Shown: in pieces, positions 16,085 through 24,712 of the stretch
How positions within the stretch are numbered: the first letter of the stretch is position 1
Layout of the letters: every line of letters starts with the position of its first letter
Origin: Candidatus Peribacteraceae bacterium
Lineage (GTDB): Bacteria; Patescibacteriota; Gracilibacteria; Peribacterales; Peribacteraceae
Length of the DNA: 50,558 bases
Reading direction: 5' to 3'
NCBI GenBank assembly: GCA_028718905.1
Contig: JAQUKV010000004.1
Coordinates: forward strand, 83,523 to 134,080
Program-made: the position numbers and the translations under genes
Notes under the pieces: generated by a model
The model's database searches: none
What the model was told of the DNA's origin: nothing
Seen by the model: only the letters and a program-made list of their open reading frames with translations

Positions 16085-16530
16085 GAAAGAGGACGGAAAA
16101 TTGCAAAGGGAAGAAGTGAACCCGTTGCATAGAAAGCGAGATCAATAACATCGAATGTCCCCAAGCCTGATACAACCACCTGTATGAGTTCTCCTCCAAT
16201 GGCCAAAGATGGGGCAATCGAAAGCCATGCAAAGCCACTCCAGCACCATCCTGCCCTGCGCCAGACCAAACACATGGCACTACTGAAAGAATACGCCCAC
16301 AGTCCTGCTGGAAAACTGAATAAAAACCATTCATACAGAGCATGAGTCTGTACATTGATGCGAATCATAGTTACAGCATCCAAAAGCCTTGCGGTCTCTA
16401 TCCAGCGAAACACAAGAAGCTGTTCTGAGCGCCACAGTACATAGATAAGACTGCCAGCCATAATGGGCAGCAACACATGAAAAAGATATTCGTAATTCTG
16501 CCTATTGGTTACGGGGAGTACGGCTGCCAT
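16081..16530 (-). CDS. VanZ-like small membrane protein (149 aa)
   Basis: Four hydrophobic segments span the 149 residues. The last part (LIQVVVSGLGTFDVIDLAFYATGSLLPF) follows the VanZ-like pattern, in which an acidic pair (here F-D-V-I-D) sits just before the last helix. VanZ-like proteins are poorly understood envelope proteins, some giving glycopeptide tolerance. This match is moderate. It is the first gene of a three-gene minus-strand unit with two secreted proteins. It diverges from the XRE gene, sharing a 78-bp promoter region with repeated operators. Confidence 0.65.
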   Translation of the reverse strand: MAAVLPVTNRQNYEYLFHVLLPIMAGSLIYVLWRSEQLLVFRWIETARLLDAVTMIRINVQTHALYEWFLFSFPAGLWAYSFSSAMCLVWRRAGWCWSGFAWLSIAPSLAIGGELIQVVVSGLGTFDVIDLAFYATGSLLPFAIFRPLS

Positions 16531-16548
16531 TTGTGAGAATGATTCAGA

Positions 16549-16577
16549 GAATAACCATATCTATAGATAGTGGTCAA
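16549..16577 (-). promoter_or_regulatory. Promoter of the VanZ-like/secreted operon
   Basis: On the minus strand TTGACC (16577-16572) and TTATTC (16554-16549, with TGG before it) are 17 bp apart. The spacer holds the palindrome ATCTATAGAT and overlaps the XRE operator repeats, implying repression by that protein. Confidence 0.5.
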
Positions 16578-16586
16578 TAGATAGTG
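16563..16586. promoter_or_regulatory. Direct-repeat operator (ATAGATAGTG x2, 14-bp period)
   Basis: ATAGATAGTG occurs at 16563-16572 and 16577-16586. It lies between the divergent XRE gene and membrane-protein operon, so it is the likely autoregulatory site. The other XRE gene also has 14-bp-period repeats. Confidence 0.5.
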
Positions 16587-16608
16587 CTAAGCGAGAGACT
16601 AGGTTGAT

Positions 16609-16827
16609 ATGCAAGACAATATTTGCCAACAACTCAGTGATCGCATTCGTTACCTACGAGAAAAGCATGAACTGACCCAAGAAGAACTTGCCCGTAAGGC
16701 AGGTATCAGCACGAACTACCTTCAGAATCTGGAAAGTGATCATCCAAAAAATGCGACTGTGATTACCTTGGGGAAGCTGGCTAAGGGCTTTGATATTCCT
16801 GTCTGGCAGCTTCTGAAGTTCAAGTAA
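16609..16827 (+). CDS. XRE-family transcriptional regulator
   Basis: The 72-aa protein is a single Cro/CI-type HTH: LSDRIRYLREKHELTQEELARKAGISTNYLQNLE is helices 1-4, and it ends GFDIPVWQLLKFK. It is clearly paralogous to the regulator at 35.5 kb, which ends GIPLWKLLKFEE. It likely binds the direct repeats at 16563-16586, repressing itself and the divergent membrane/secreted-protein operon. It may also control the chaperone operon that starts 61 bp downstream. There is no sensor domain, so control would need an antirepressor, proteolysis or simple dosage. Confidence 0.85.
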   Translation: MQDNICQQLSDRIRYLREKHELTQEELARKAGISTNYLQNLESDHPKNATVITLGKLAKGFDIPVWQLLKFK

Positions 16828-16872
16828 ATAGCCTTCCTGCTAGAAAAACACCTCGTAAGAGGGGGTTTGATT

Positions 16873-16881
16873 TGTTATGCT
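16873..16881 (+). promoter_or_regulatory. Extended -10 (TGT-TATGCT) of the chaperone operon
   Basis: TG-T-TATGCT (16873-16881) ends 7 nt before ATG 16889. A small hairpin CCTC-GTAA-GAGG followed by GGGTTTGATTT lies just upstream and may end XRE transcription. Confidence 0.45.
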
Positions 16882-16888
16882 TGCTTCT

Positions 16889-17521
16889 ATGAAGAAACAT
16901 GTAATGAGCGGCCTTTTAGTATCAGTTTTCTTCCTACTGCTTATTGCATCAATTTTATTGTGGAGAAAGGGCTTGATTGGAGGTGACACCGCTTTAATGC
17001 TTCCCCGTCCAAACTCAACCTTTTTGCTCCTTGTGGCAGTCCTGTTTGGGATGGTTCTGCTTGGTGCTTTCTTAATGCGCCAAATCGCAGAAATAAGGCT
17101 GTATCTTCAGCATTCGGAGCACAATTTAAAGAGACAGATTCGTGAATCTGTGGAAAGCAAATTTATCGAAATATCTCCAACTGCCAAAGACGTATTGGAG
17201 GTGGCAGTGGAGATATGGAAAGTAGAACAAAGAATCGGGAAACTTCAGGACAAACTACCTGAGAATCAGAGCAAAGGACTTTCAGGATCATTCGCACGAC
17301 TCCGAAAATTTCTCGAAGGTTACGGCATTGAGGTGAAAGGCTTTACGGGGAGCAAGTATTCACAAGGAATGGCTGCTATGGATGTAATTAGTGTTGAAAA
17401 AGATCCTGATGCACAACATGATTATGTGAAGGAAACTATAGAACCCGCCATCTTCACAGAAGGACGTATAGCGAAGAAGGCGCGAGTAATCATAGCTTCC
17501 TCTATTACGCGGAATCCCTAA
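16889..17521 (+). CDS. Membrane-anchored GrpE-like protein
   Basis: The 210-aa protein has two N-terminal membrane helices, then a coiled-coil segment (LQHSEHNLKRQIRESVESKF), then a C-terminal domain (RLRKFLEGYGIEVKGF ... FTEGRIAKKARVIIAS). That end has the spacing of the GrpE beta-domain, where a GVxxI strand is followed by GY..RVLRPA.V.V. GrpE is the nucleotide-exchange factor of DnaK. The very next gene is an Hsp70, which supports the assignment, but the match is by pattern only. Start ATG 16889 is preferred to 16877 because the -10-like box overlaps the latter. It is the first gene of the eight-gene operon. Confidence 0.6.
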   Translation: MKKHVMSGLLVSVFFLLLIASILLWRKGLIGGDTALMLPRPNSTFLLLVAVLFGMVLLGAFLMRQIAEIRLYLQHSEHNLKRQIRESVESKFIEISPTAKDVLEVAVEIWKVEQRIGKLQDKLPENQSKGLSGSFARLRKFLEGYGIEVKGFTGSKYSQGMAAMDVISVEKDPDAQHDYVKETIEPAIFTEGRIAKKARVIIASSITRNP

Positions 17522-17539
17522 TGGGATTTCTTTTCTATT

Positions 17540-20071
17540 ATGAATATGAGTACTTCAAATCAGATCATCCAAATTGGCATAGACCTTGGAACCACTAATT
17601 CCGAGATCGCCGTGAACGCGAAGGGGAATATTGATGTGATCAAAAATCCAGAAGGAGACGAATACACACCTTCAGTTTTTGGCTTCGACAAAGCAAAGAA
17701 CAAAATAGTTGGGAAAAGAGCTTACGAGAAACTCTATCACTTCGCCTCTGAAGATGAAGTGAACAATTATGTGGCTGAAGTGAAACGACTCATGGGTACA
17801 TCGGAAACCCGCACTTTTGAGAGAGTAAAAAAACAAATGAACGCTGAAGAAATTTCCGCTGAGATTCTAATTTCACTCAAGGAATCTGCTCTCAAGCGCT
17901 ATCCCGAACTACCGAACAACACAGCCGTCATCTCAATTCCCGCATACTTCTCCACTCTCGAAGCAGAGGCCACGAAGAGGGCAGGAAACCTTGCTGGCTT
18001 TGACTATGTGGTTCTTTTGCAAGAACCCATCGCAGCCGCAATTGCCTATGGATTCCTGAACTCCGCAAATGAGAACTGGCTCGTATACGACTTGGGGGGA
18101 GGCACATTCGATGTAGCTCTCATATCATCGCAAGATGGTGCTCTAAGTGTGAAGGCTCACAATGGAGACAATTTCTTAGGAGGTAAGGACATTGATTGGG
18201 CAATCGTTGATAAGCTATTACTTCCTCGCATCCAAGAGAAGTTCTCTCTTTCCGATTTTTCTAGGAGCAATGAGAAGTACAGAACCGTGTTTGCCAAACT
18301 GAAATATTTAGCAGAGCAAGCCAAGAAGTACCTATCAGAGGAAAAGAAAACCACAGTGGAGATTGAAAATGTGGGTAGTGACGATGAAGGGGAGGAGATC
18401 TATTTGAATGTTGATATTTCAAGAGCGGATTTTGAAGAAATCGTTGCACCTCTCGTAGACAAAACAATCCGTCTCGCTCAACAAACCATTCGGGAAGCAG
18501 GAGTAAAGGCATCATCGATCCGCAAGATTGTTCTTGTGGGTGGCCCCACACAGATACCCTTCATCAGAGAGAGACTTCAAAGGCAATTGAAGATTGAGGT
18601 TGATACCTCCGTAGATCCTCTCACGGTTGTTGCTAAAGGCGCATGTATCTTTGCTGGAAGCCAAAAGATTCCAACTGATATTCGGAAAAAATCTATAAAG
18701 GATACCGATGAGATAAAACGAGAAGTCGAACTAAACTACGAACCCATGACCTCCTCGAATGAAGAGGTTATTACGGGCATTATCCCTTCTCTCAGTGACT
18801 CTACAAAGGATTACTACATACAGATTCAGAGCGAGAGCGGATTCTATACCAGTCCAAAGATCAAACTTAAGAATGGTAAGTTCTTCGCCTCCCTCTCAAT
18901 CGAAGAAAGAAAGCAGAATCTTTTCTGGGTCTATTTGTTCGATGATAAAGGGAAGCCAGAACAGATTTCCCCTGACTCTTTCAGTGTCATGCATGGGCTG
19001 TCGCTTACAGGTGCGCCTATTCCACATTCCATTGGCGTATCAATCGCAAGAAGAAGCGTAAAGAACAACTTCCAATACTCAGAGGAGTTCTACCGATTCT
19101 TCGACAAAGGAAGCATTCTTCCTCTCTCTAAAACTGAGCGGTTCAAAACAGTGAAGAATCTACGAAAGGGTGATACACAGAATGTACTTCCAATCAGGGT
19201 TTATGAGGGTGAGTCAGAGCATCCCGATAGGAACATCTTCATTTGCGATATTAAGATGTCTGGGGATGCCATTCGATTCGATCTAGAGGAAGGCACTGAT
19301 ATTGATGTAACTATTGAGGTAAATGAGTCCAGAGAGGTGCAAGTAAGCGCCTTTATTCCAAGTATCGATCTATCTTTGCGCTCAGTACGAGAGACTTTGT
19401 TCGATGAAAAGATCGATTTGGTAGAGCTGGAAAAAGATCTGAAGGGTGAAGAGGAGCGTTATTCGACCATCAAGGAGACTCTGACTACAGAGGAGCGTGA
19501 GGAGCTTGATGAAGATGTGGAAGAAGTTTCGCGTTCCGTTCGGAATGCCATCTCAGATGAGGATGAAAAGAGGAAGGCATCTAAGCAAATGAAGGATTTG
19601 AAGGGCAAACTCGATCATGTTTCAAAGCAAAAGGAAATCCCGACCCTCAAGAAAGAGTTCACAAAATCTATTGCTGAGGTGGAGGATCTAATTGAGAAGT
19701 TTGCAGATGATAAGGATAAAACGAAGCATGTGGATCATTTAAAGAAGCTCAAAGAAGATGGCGAAAAAGCCATCAAGAACGATGACAAAGCCCTGCTCTC
19801 CCGCGTAATAGATCAGATCACAGATTTGGGTACTCATGTTCTCACTACAAACCCTGCATTTTGGGTATTTAAATTCGATCAATTGGCAGATGGGAGCCAG
19901 CCATATACGGATACTGAGAAGGCAGACTTCTTTATTAAAAAGGGCAAGAGGGCGGTGCAGCTCAGCGATCTCGATGAACTGAAGGGATGTGTGGGCAGTC
20001 TCATGCAACTGTTGCCTGAGGACGCTCAGAAGGGCATTGGAAAGTCGCTATCAGGGATCACTCACACCTAA
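17540..20071 (+). CDS. Hsp70-family chaperone with insertion and long coiled-coil tail
   Basis: The 843-aa protein has a complete Hsp70 ATPase domain: IGIDLGTTNSEI (residues 12-23), ISIPAYFS, YDLGGGTFDVALI, DNFLGGKDID and VLVGGPTQIPFIRERL. After ATPase residue ~385 a beta-rich segment of about 110 residues intervenes before the peptide-binding domain (PIPHSIGVSIA ... IDLSLRSVR). The C-terminus is extended by ~200 highly charged residues predicted to form coiled coils, unlike DnaK's short lid. There is no EEVD-like tail. It sits 18 bp after the GrpE-like gene and 1 bp before the J-like gene, so the three probably form a dedicated chaperone machine. Confidence 0.92.
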   Translation: MNMSTSNQIIQIGIDLGTTNSEIAVNAKGNIDVIKNPEGDEYTPSVFGFDKAKNKIVGKRAYEKLYHFASEDEVNNYVAEVKRLMGTSETRTFERVKKQMNAEEISAEILISLKESALKRYPELPNNTAVISIPAYFSTLEAEATKRAGNLAGFDYVVLLQEPIAAAIAYGFLNSANENWLVYDLGGGTFDVALISSQDGALSVKAHNGDNFLGGKDIDWAIVDKLLLPRIQEKFSLSDFSRSNEKYRTVFAKLKYLAEQAKKYLSEEKKTTVEIENVGSDDEGEEIYLNVDISRADFEEIVAPLVDKTIRLAQQTIREAGVKASSIRKIVLVGGPTQIPFIRERLQRQLKIEVDTSVDPLTVVAKGACIFAGSQKIPTDIRKKSIKDTDEIKREVELNYEPMTSSNEEVITGIIPSLSDSTKDYYIQIQSESGFYTSPKIKLKNGKFFASLSIEERKQNLFWVYLFDDKGKPEQISPDSFSVMHGLSLTGAPIPHSIGVSIARRSVKNNFQYSEEFYRFFDKGSILPLSKTERFKTVKNLRKGDTQNVLPIRVYEGESEHPDRNIFICDIKMSGDAIRFDLEEGTDIDVTIEVNESREVQVSAFIPSIDLSLRSVRETLFDEKIDLVELEKDLKGEEERYSTIKETLTTEEREELDEDVEEVSRSVRNAISDEDEKRKASKQMKDLKGKLDHVSKQKEIPTLKKEFTKSIAEVEDLIEKFADDKDKTKHVDHLKKLKEDGEKAIKNDDKALLSRVIDQITDLGTHVLTTNPAFWVFKFDQLADGSQPYTDTEKADFFIKKGKRAVQLSDLDELKGCVGSLMQLLPEDAQKGIGKSLSGITHT

Positions 20072-20072
20072 C

Positions 20073-21665
20073 ATGCTCTCAAAGAATGCCTTTCATGTTC
20101 TCGGCTTAGAATCTTCTGCCCAGCAGAAGGTTATTCAGGTGCGTGGAAAGGAAATCCTTAACTTTATGAAGATTGATGAAGTTCCTTCATACGAATTTGA
20201 TTTGCCGTTATTTGAGGGGTATCGCACAGAATCGAATGTGAAACAGGCTATGAACAACCTTGCGAACCCCAAGAAGAAAGTAACGGAATGGTTCTTTTGG
20301 TTCCATATTCTAGATGACAAGGATGAGGCGGCCTACAAAGCTATTCATGAAAAGAAATATGAAGATGCGATCTCGATTTGGGAAAAAGGAGCTGATAAGA
20401 GCCAGAAATCTTTCACGAAGAAACAGAACCTTGCTCTTCTCCTCTGCATGTTGCTTCTTTCTCAGCAGAAGATGAAGAAAAAGCATCTTACCGAATCAGT
20501 ACAGTACTGGCATGAGCTATTGAACGAAGAGAAATTCTGGCCTTACATTAAGAAACTCTACAAGGTTGATGACGATTTACAGACAAATGAATCTGTAATA
20601 GACGACTTCAAGGATAATGTAAAAACTGAGTTAGCAGACATCTACGCTGTGATAAGCCAAAAGCATAAGGATGATTCTATGTTTTCTGAATTTGCTGAGG
20701 TCTTCAAAGAGCGAGGTAAGCAGCTTGAAAGAGGGGTGCTCGATCCCGCTTTTGAAGGCATACATCAGGCAATCGATACGATGGAATCTATCGAGATAAA
20801 AGAAGGAGAAGCGCTTGATGATGAAATCATGAAGAGCGTAAAGCATTCCCTCACTAAGATTCAGGATGGATTCAATAAATTAATCGATCTCGGATTAAAC
20901 GAAGAAGGAAACACGTTGGTTTTAAGGGACAAAGCAGCCAGTGCCATCCGTACTATCGTCTTACGCATTTACAGCGCCCATAGGGATACGGACAAATCGA
21001 AAGCTCTTCTGAATATTGCCCTCAAAATCTCGGGTACGAGTGGGCTAAAGCACAGAATTGAAAAAGATCTTCGTACATTGCAGGAGAATAAAGATGAAGA
21101 TGAAATGTTTAAGCCCTTAGTGGCGCTCATTGAGAAGGGAAAATATGAGGAAGTATTGCAATGGATCGAAGCTGAGAAGGTAAAGAATGAAGACAATGAA
21201 GAGAAGATCCAGAGTTTAAATGAATTCAAGAAGCACACCATTTCTGGCTATGCGGTTCGCAAGTACGAGATGGCAATGAAGGACTTCAACGCGCAACGCT
21301 ATGATGCCGCAGAAGGTAAATTTGAGGACATAACATTGCTATTGGAGCAGAACGCTGACTTATTTAATTACAACAAAGAGGTGGTTGATGAAATGCTGAG
21401 AACTGTAAAAACATTCTCCTCTCAGATGGATACATTCGGAGCTGAGCAGGTAGATAAATATCGAGAACAGTTTATAGAGAACATTAAAGACAAGTTTGGA
21501 GACCATGTGGAAACGGGGGTTCTCATTGTTCTTTTTGATTGCCATATGTATCTCGGTCTTCTGAAGTTTCGTTCACGAAAGCGCTCTGAGAACATAAAAA
21601 ACCAAGTGATTGGCTGGGCAGTTTTCATTGGCTTTGGCCTTATTGTTGCCGCTCTCTCCAACTAA
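20073..21665 (+). CDS. Membrane-anchored J-like co-chaperone candidate (530 aa)
   Basis: The N-terminal 75 residues (KNAFHVLGLESSAQQKVIQV ... NNLANPKKKVTEWFFWF) resemble a diverged J-domain: start 'YxVLGL', a basic helix, then 'A...L.NP.KR..EFFWF'. The HPD tripeptide that triggers Hsp70 ATPase is absent. The long middle is helical and TPR-like, with repeated DE/KK-rich helices (AIHEKKYEDAISIWEKGA; AMKDFNAQRYDAAEGKFEDI). A single C-terminal membrane helix (VIGWAVFIGFGLIVAALS) anchors it as a tail-anchored protein. It begins 1 bp after the Hsp70 stop. The J-like assignment is inference from position and pattern. Confidence 0.6.
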   Translation: MLSKNAFHVLGLESSAQQKVIQVRGKEILNFMKIDEVPSYEFDLPLFEGYRTESNVKQAMNNLANPKKKVTEWFFWFHILDDKDEAAYKAIHEKKYEDAISIWEKGADKSQKSFTKKQNLALLLCMLLLSQQKMKKKHLTESVQYWHELLNEEKFWPYIKKLYKVDDDLQTNESVIDDFKDNVKTELADIYAVISQKHKDDSMFSEFAEVFKERGKQLERGVLDPAFEGIHQAIDTMESIEIKEGEALDDEIMKSVKHSLTKIQDGFNKLIDLGLNEEGNTLVLRDKAASAIRTIVLRIYSAHRDTDKSKALLNIALKISGTSGLKHRIEKDLRTLQENKDEDEMFKPLVALIEKGKYEEVLQWIEAEKVKNEDNEEKIQSLNEFKKHTISGYAVRKYEMAMKDFNAQRYDAAEGKFEDITLLLEQNADLFNYNKEVVDEMLRTVKTFSSQMDTFGAEQVDKYREQFIENIKDKFGDHVETGVLIVLFDCHMYLGLLKFRSRKRSENIKNQVIGWAVFIGFGLIVAALSN

Positions 21666-21667
21666 TT

Positions 21668-22324
21668 ATGTCTAAGAAAGATCATTACAATTTTGACCTT
21701 AACTTCTTGGATAAAGATGATTCCAAGAAGAGCAAAGCCATCACTAAAAAGACGGAAAGTGCCAGCGCCTCTAAGCCTTTCAGAGCAGAATGGATACCTC
21801 TAATTGTTGTTGGAATCGTGATACTCGGCGGTATATATGTTGCGCTAGCCTCCTCTAATAAGCCACCGTCCACACCCACATACAGCGAAACAAGAGAGCC
21901 ACCTGTACCTGTTTCTAACTATGAGAGTAACAATGTATTAAAGACGGAAACGGCTATTCAAGAACCAGTGTGCAATGAGGGATTTTGTTCAACCCTTGAT
22001 GGTGCAAAATGCGTACCGAGACCGCAGCATTCTCATTGTGTCGAGAGTAGGAGCGACATCTGGCTGTGTGATGTAGGGTATAAAGAAGAGGGTGATACAT
22101 GCCTATGTGCATCTGAGAACTTCCAATGCAGTGGTGTTTACTTGACCCGCGTTAACCAAATGGACAGTGAATTTGAGCGGCTAAAGGCTGATCTCGAATC
22201 CACATATGTAGATGAGTACAGTCAATATTCAATTGATTCGTATAATAGAAAGCGTGAAATCATTCTACAAAAGCTCAAGGAAAGAGATCAGTACCTAGAA
22301 GATTTTTGTGAATGTTCCCTCTAA
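21668..22324 (+). CDS. Single-pass membrane protein with Cys-rich external domain
   Basis: The 218-aa protein has a basic cytosolic N-terminus of ~45 residues, one membrane helix (IPLIVVGIVILGGIYVALA, ~44-62), a Pro/Ser/Thr linker, then a compact region with at least ten Cys (CNEGFCSTLDGAKC, CVESRSDIWLC, CLCASENFQC), resembling EGF-like or other disulphide-bonded modules. A helical end with CEC follows. The Cys-rich part should lie outside the cell. No known family is recognised. It is 2 bp from both neighbours, within the chaperone operon, and may be the sensor or substrate of the machine. Confidence 0.6.
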   Translation: MSKKDHYNFDLNFLDKDDSKKSKAITKKTESASASKPFRAEWIPLIVVGIVILGGIYVALASSNKPPSTPTYSETREPPVPVSNYESNNVLKTETAIQEPVCNEGFCSTLDGAKCVPRPQHSHCVESRSDIWLCDVGYKEEGDTCLCASENFQCSGVYLTRVNQMDSEFERLKADLESTYVDEYSQYSIDSYNRKREIILQKLKERDQYLEDFCECSL

Positions 22325-22326
22325 CT

Positions 22327-23406
22327 ATGGAAGCTCCAGCAAAACCCCTCCTCTACAACGGCTTCAAACTAGGCGATAGCCTAACGGTAACAAAGCGTAT
22401 CGAGAGGGTATATTTCACTGATATTTATCTGCTTTCAGACGAAACATATCTTTATGTTTTTGAGAATTTGGCTCCTAAAGATGTGATTCCTAGCCGCAGG
22501 GCGCGGTTCAATGTTCTGAATGTCAGCATAGCCAACAAAGAATATGTGGGAATCATCTTCACAGAGCACTCTCATGCCATTGTAAGCAGAGCAATGGAGG
22601 AATTGACCACGGCAAAAGGATTTGACTGCATAGCAGGGATGGAAGAGCTAAAAGCGATGCTTATGAAGGATGTGATCAATCCTCTTCTGCATCCTGAAAA
22701 ATATAAGAAGTTCAAGCTGACGATCCCCAATGGCATCCTTCTTTTTGGTCCCCCAGGGTGCGGAAAAACGTTCATTGTCCGTAAACTTGCAGAAGAGATT
22801 GATTATCATTTCATAGAACTTAAGCATTCTGACGTAGGTAGCCCGTACATTCACGGCACTGCAAACAAGGTGGCAAATGTCTTTGAAATGGCAAAGATCA
22901 AAGCTCCCTCCATTATCTTCATTGATGAGCTTTCGGGCTTAGTTCCCAAGCGTGAGCGTCTTGACGCAACCTCGCAATACAAAGAGGAAGAGGTGAACGA
23001 ATTTCTCATGCATTTAAACGACGCAAGCGATAAAAATGTTCTTGTCGTAGGGGCTACAAACTTCCCTGACAGAATAGATACAGCCATTCTGCGTTCGGGA
23101 AGAATGGATAAGAGGATCTATGTTTCTCCTCCTGATTCAAACGCGCGGAAACAATTGTTCCAAATGTATTTAGCGGGGAGACCACTGGTAGGCGTCATTG
23201 ATTATGATATTCTATCGAAGAGAACAGAGAATTTTGTGAGTTCAGATATTGAACTGATCGTAGACGAAGCTGCACGAAAAGTAGTGGAGCAGGATGAGCC
23301 GATCTCTCAGAAGGTCATTGAAGGCGTAATTGAGAGGTTTAAGCCTTCTATCTCTCCTGAGGAGATAAAGTACTTCGAGCAATTTAAAAATCTTGAACGA
23401 TGGTGA
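22327..23406 (+). CDS. AAA+ ATPase (Cdc48/FtsH-like AAA domain)
   Basis: The 359-aa protein has a ~95-residue N-domain and one classical AAA module: Walker A GPPGCGKT (141-148), Walker B IIFIDE (196-201), sensor-1 VVGATNFPDRID, arginine-finger region ILRSGRMDKR, and a C-terminal helical lid. The pore-loop region reads HSDVGSPYIHGT, with Tyr rather than the usual KWxG. There is no protease domain, so it would remodel or unfold proteins, perhaps membrane clients with the chaperone partners. ATG 22327, 2 bp after the preceding stop, is preferred to 22312, which overlaps it. The next gene overlaps its end by 7 nt. Confidence 0.85.
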   Translation: MEAPAKPLLYNGFKLGDSLTVTKRIERVYFTDIYLLSDETYLYVFENLAPKDVIPSRRARFNVLNVSIANKEYVGIIFTEHSHAIVSRAMEELTTAKGFDCIAGMEELKAMLMKDVINPLLHPEKYKKFKLTIPNGILLFGPPGCGKTFIVRKLAEEIDYHFIELKHSDVGSPYIHGTANKVANVFEMAKIKAPSIIFIDELSGLVPKRERLDATSQYKEEEVNEFLMHLNDASDKNVLVVGATNFPDRIDTAILRSGRMDKRIYVSPPDSNARKQLFQMYLAGRPLVGVIDYDILSKRTENFVSSDIELIVDEAARKVVEQDEPISQKVIEGVIERFKPSISPEEIKYFEQFKNLERW

Positions 23407-23780
23407 ATACGGCACTTTTAACCACTGGCGAACCAATTTCTCATCAATCAGTAATGGTGAGAAAGGTGACAGCATTTTTCCTCTTCGCAGCCATCCTGCC
23501 TTTACCCTATCCCTACTACATGCTTCTGAGGGTTATTGTCTTTGTTGTCTTTGTGAGCATTGCCTTCAAGCTGTACAAGAAAGCACAGAAAATGGACATT
23601 GAGATGCCAACTTGGGGATGGGTTTTGGGCATTGTCGGTATTCTCTTCAATCCAATCTTCCCTGCTTTTCTCGTGCGCGAACTGTGGATGGTGCTTGATC
23701 TTGCCGCAGGGATCTTCCTTTGGAAGACCATTAAATGGGAACGTGAACTCTTCTCTCATTCCTCTTCCAAATCTATATGA
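23400..23780 (+). CDS. DUF6804-like small membrane protein
   Basis: The 126-aa protein has four hydrophobic segments. The pattern fits DUF6804: a first helix pair (YMLLRVIVFVVFVSIAF), a short basic loop with KAQ, then WGWVLGIVGILFNPIFPAFL and RELWMVLDLAAGIFL. The NP-x-(I/F)P and R-E-L-W features are the most diagnostic. The function of the family is unknown. It overlaps the AAA+ gene by 7 nt and the next membrane gene by ATGA, so the three should be translated together. Confidence 0.7.
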   Translation: MVNTALLTTGEPISHQSVMVRKVTAFFLFAAILPLPYPYYMLLRVIVFVVFVSIAFKLYKKAQKMDIEMPTWGWVLGIVGILFNPIFPAFLVRELWMVLDLAAGIFLWKTIKWERELFSHSSSKSI

Positions 23781-24712
23781 AAATAAAAGACTCGTTTTGG
23801 GGTTCATGGTGCGGGATTGGCTTTGGAATTCTGCTTATCATAATTGGAATCGCAGAAATTGAGAGCGGAGATCTCACCACTTTGGATGGAGGAGTAACGA
23901 CTCTTTTTGCCTCTCTCGCTTATCGTTCAATCAAACGGAGGCGTCTGGGAATGGCACAAACAACCCTATGGAGGATTGGGGGTGAAACTTTGCTGCTTGC
24001 ATATGTGGGTATCGCTCTCGCTATCGATTTAAATACTCCAAAGTATGTCTACGAGAACCCCTTTGTCTTGTTGATACCCACCTTTGGCATCATAGCCTAT
24101 CTGGTTGCTTACTTCGGGCATCCGATTGACTCCAAAGAGGTGAAGCCCAAAACAAAGACCATGAAATCGCCAAAATCGGATGCAAAGCACAAAGGCATTG
24201 GAGGATGGCTGACTCTTGTAGCTCTTGGCCTCTTATTTGCCCCTGTGAGCTTAGCAATTCAACTTTTGGGTACTTACCTGCCAATCCTGACCGATGGCAC
24301 GCTACAAGTGCTTATTGATCCTAGCAGTGCCGCCTATCATCCCTTATGGGCTCCTCTGCTCATATTCGAGATAGTAGGGAATCTTCTGATGTTTCTTGGT
24401 GCTTGTTATCTGCTCTTTGTCTTCTTTAAAAGAAGCCAAACTTTCCCGAAATCTTATATTTTTGTCTCAATCGTATCGCTCATCTTCGTAACAATTGATT
24501 TCTTCGCAGCAGATCTTATTCCCGCTGTAGCAGAGCAAGATGACAGCGAAATGCTGGGGCAGTTGATTAGGGCTATTGTGGGTAGTGCGGTTTGGATTCC
24601 GTACATGCTTAAATCAGAACGTGTGAAAGCAACTTTCGTGGAACCATATTCAGACCGTATCTACACCTTTTTCAGCTCTATCCTTTCCCGCTTCGGCAAT
24701 GCAAATACATAA
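23777..24712 (+). CDS. DUF2569-containing polytopic membrane protein
   Basis: The 311-aa protein has about eight membrane segments. The first ~110 residues form four helices. A basic linker (KPKTKTMKSPKSDAKHKG) leads into a C-terminal DUF2569-like half beginning GIGGWLTLVALGLLFAPVS and ending LIRAIVGSAVWIPYMLKSERVKATFV, which is how members of that family end (SKRVKxTF). DUF2569 proteins are small envelope proteins of unknown function. Translation is coupled to the upstream gene through ATGA at 23777, and the next gene overlaps its end by 14 nt. Confidence 0.7.
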   Translation: MKIKDSFWGSWCGIGFGILLIIIGIAEIESGDLTTLDGGVTTLFASLAYRSIKRRRLGMAQTTLWRIGGETLLLAYVGIALAIDLNTPKYVYENPFVLLIPTFGIIAYLVAYFGHPIDSKEVKPKTKTMKSPKSDAKHKGIGGWLTLVALGLLFAPVSLAIQLLGTYLPILTDGTLQVLIDPSSAAYHPLWAPLLIFEIVGNLLMFLGACYLLFVFFKRSQTFPKSYIFVSIVSLIFVTIDFFAADLIPAVAEQDDSEMLGQLIRAIVGSAVWIPYMLKSERVKATFVEPYSDRIYTFFSSILSRFGNANT

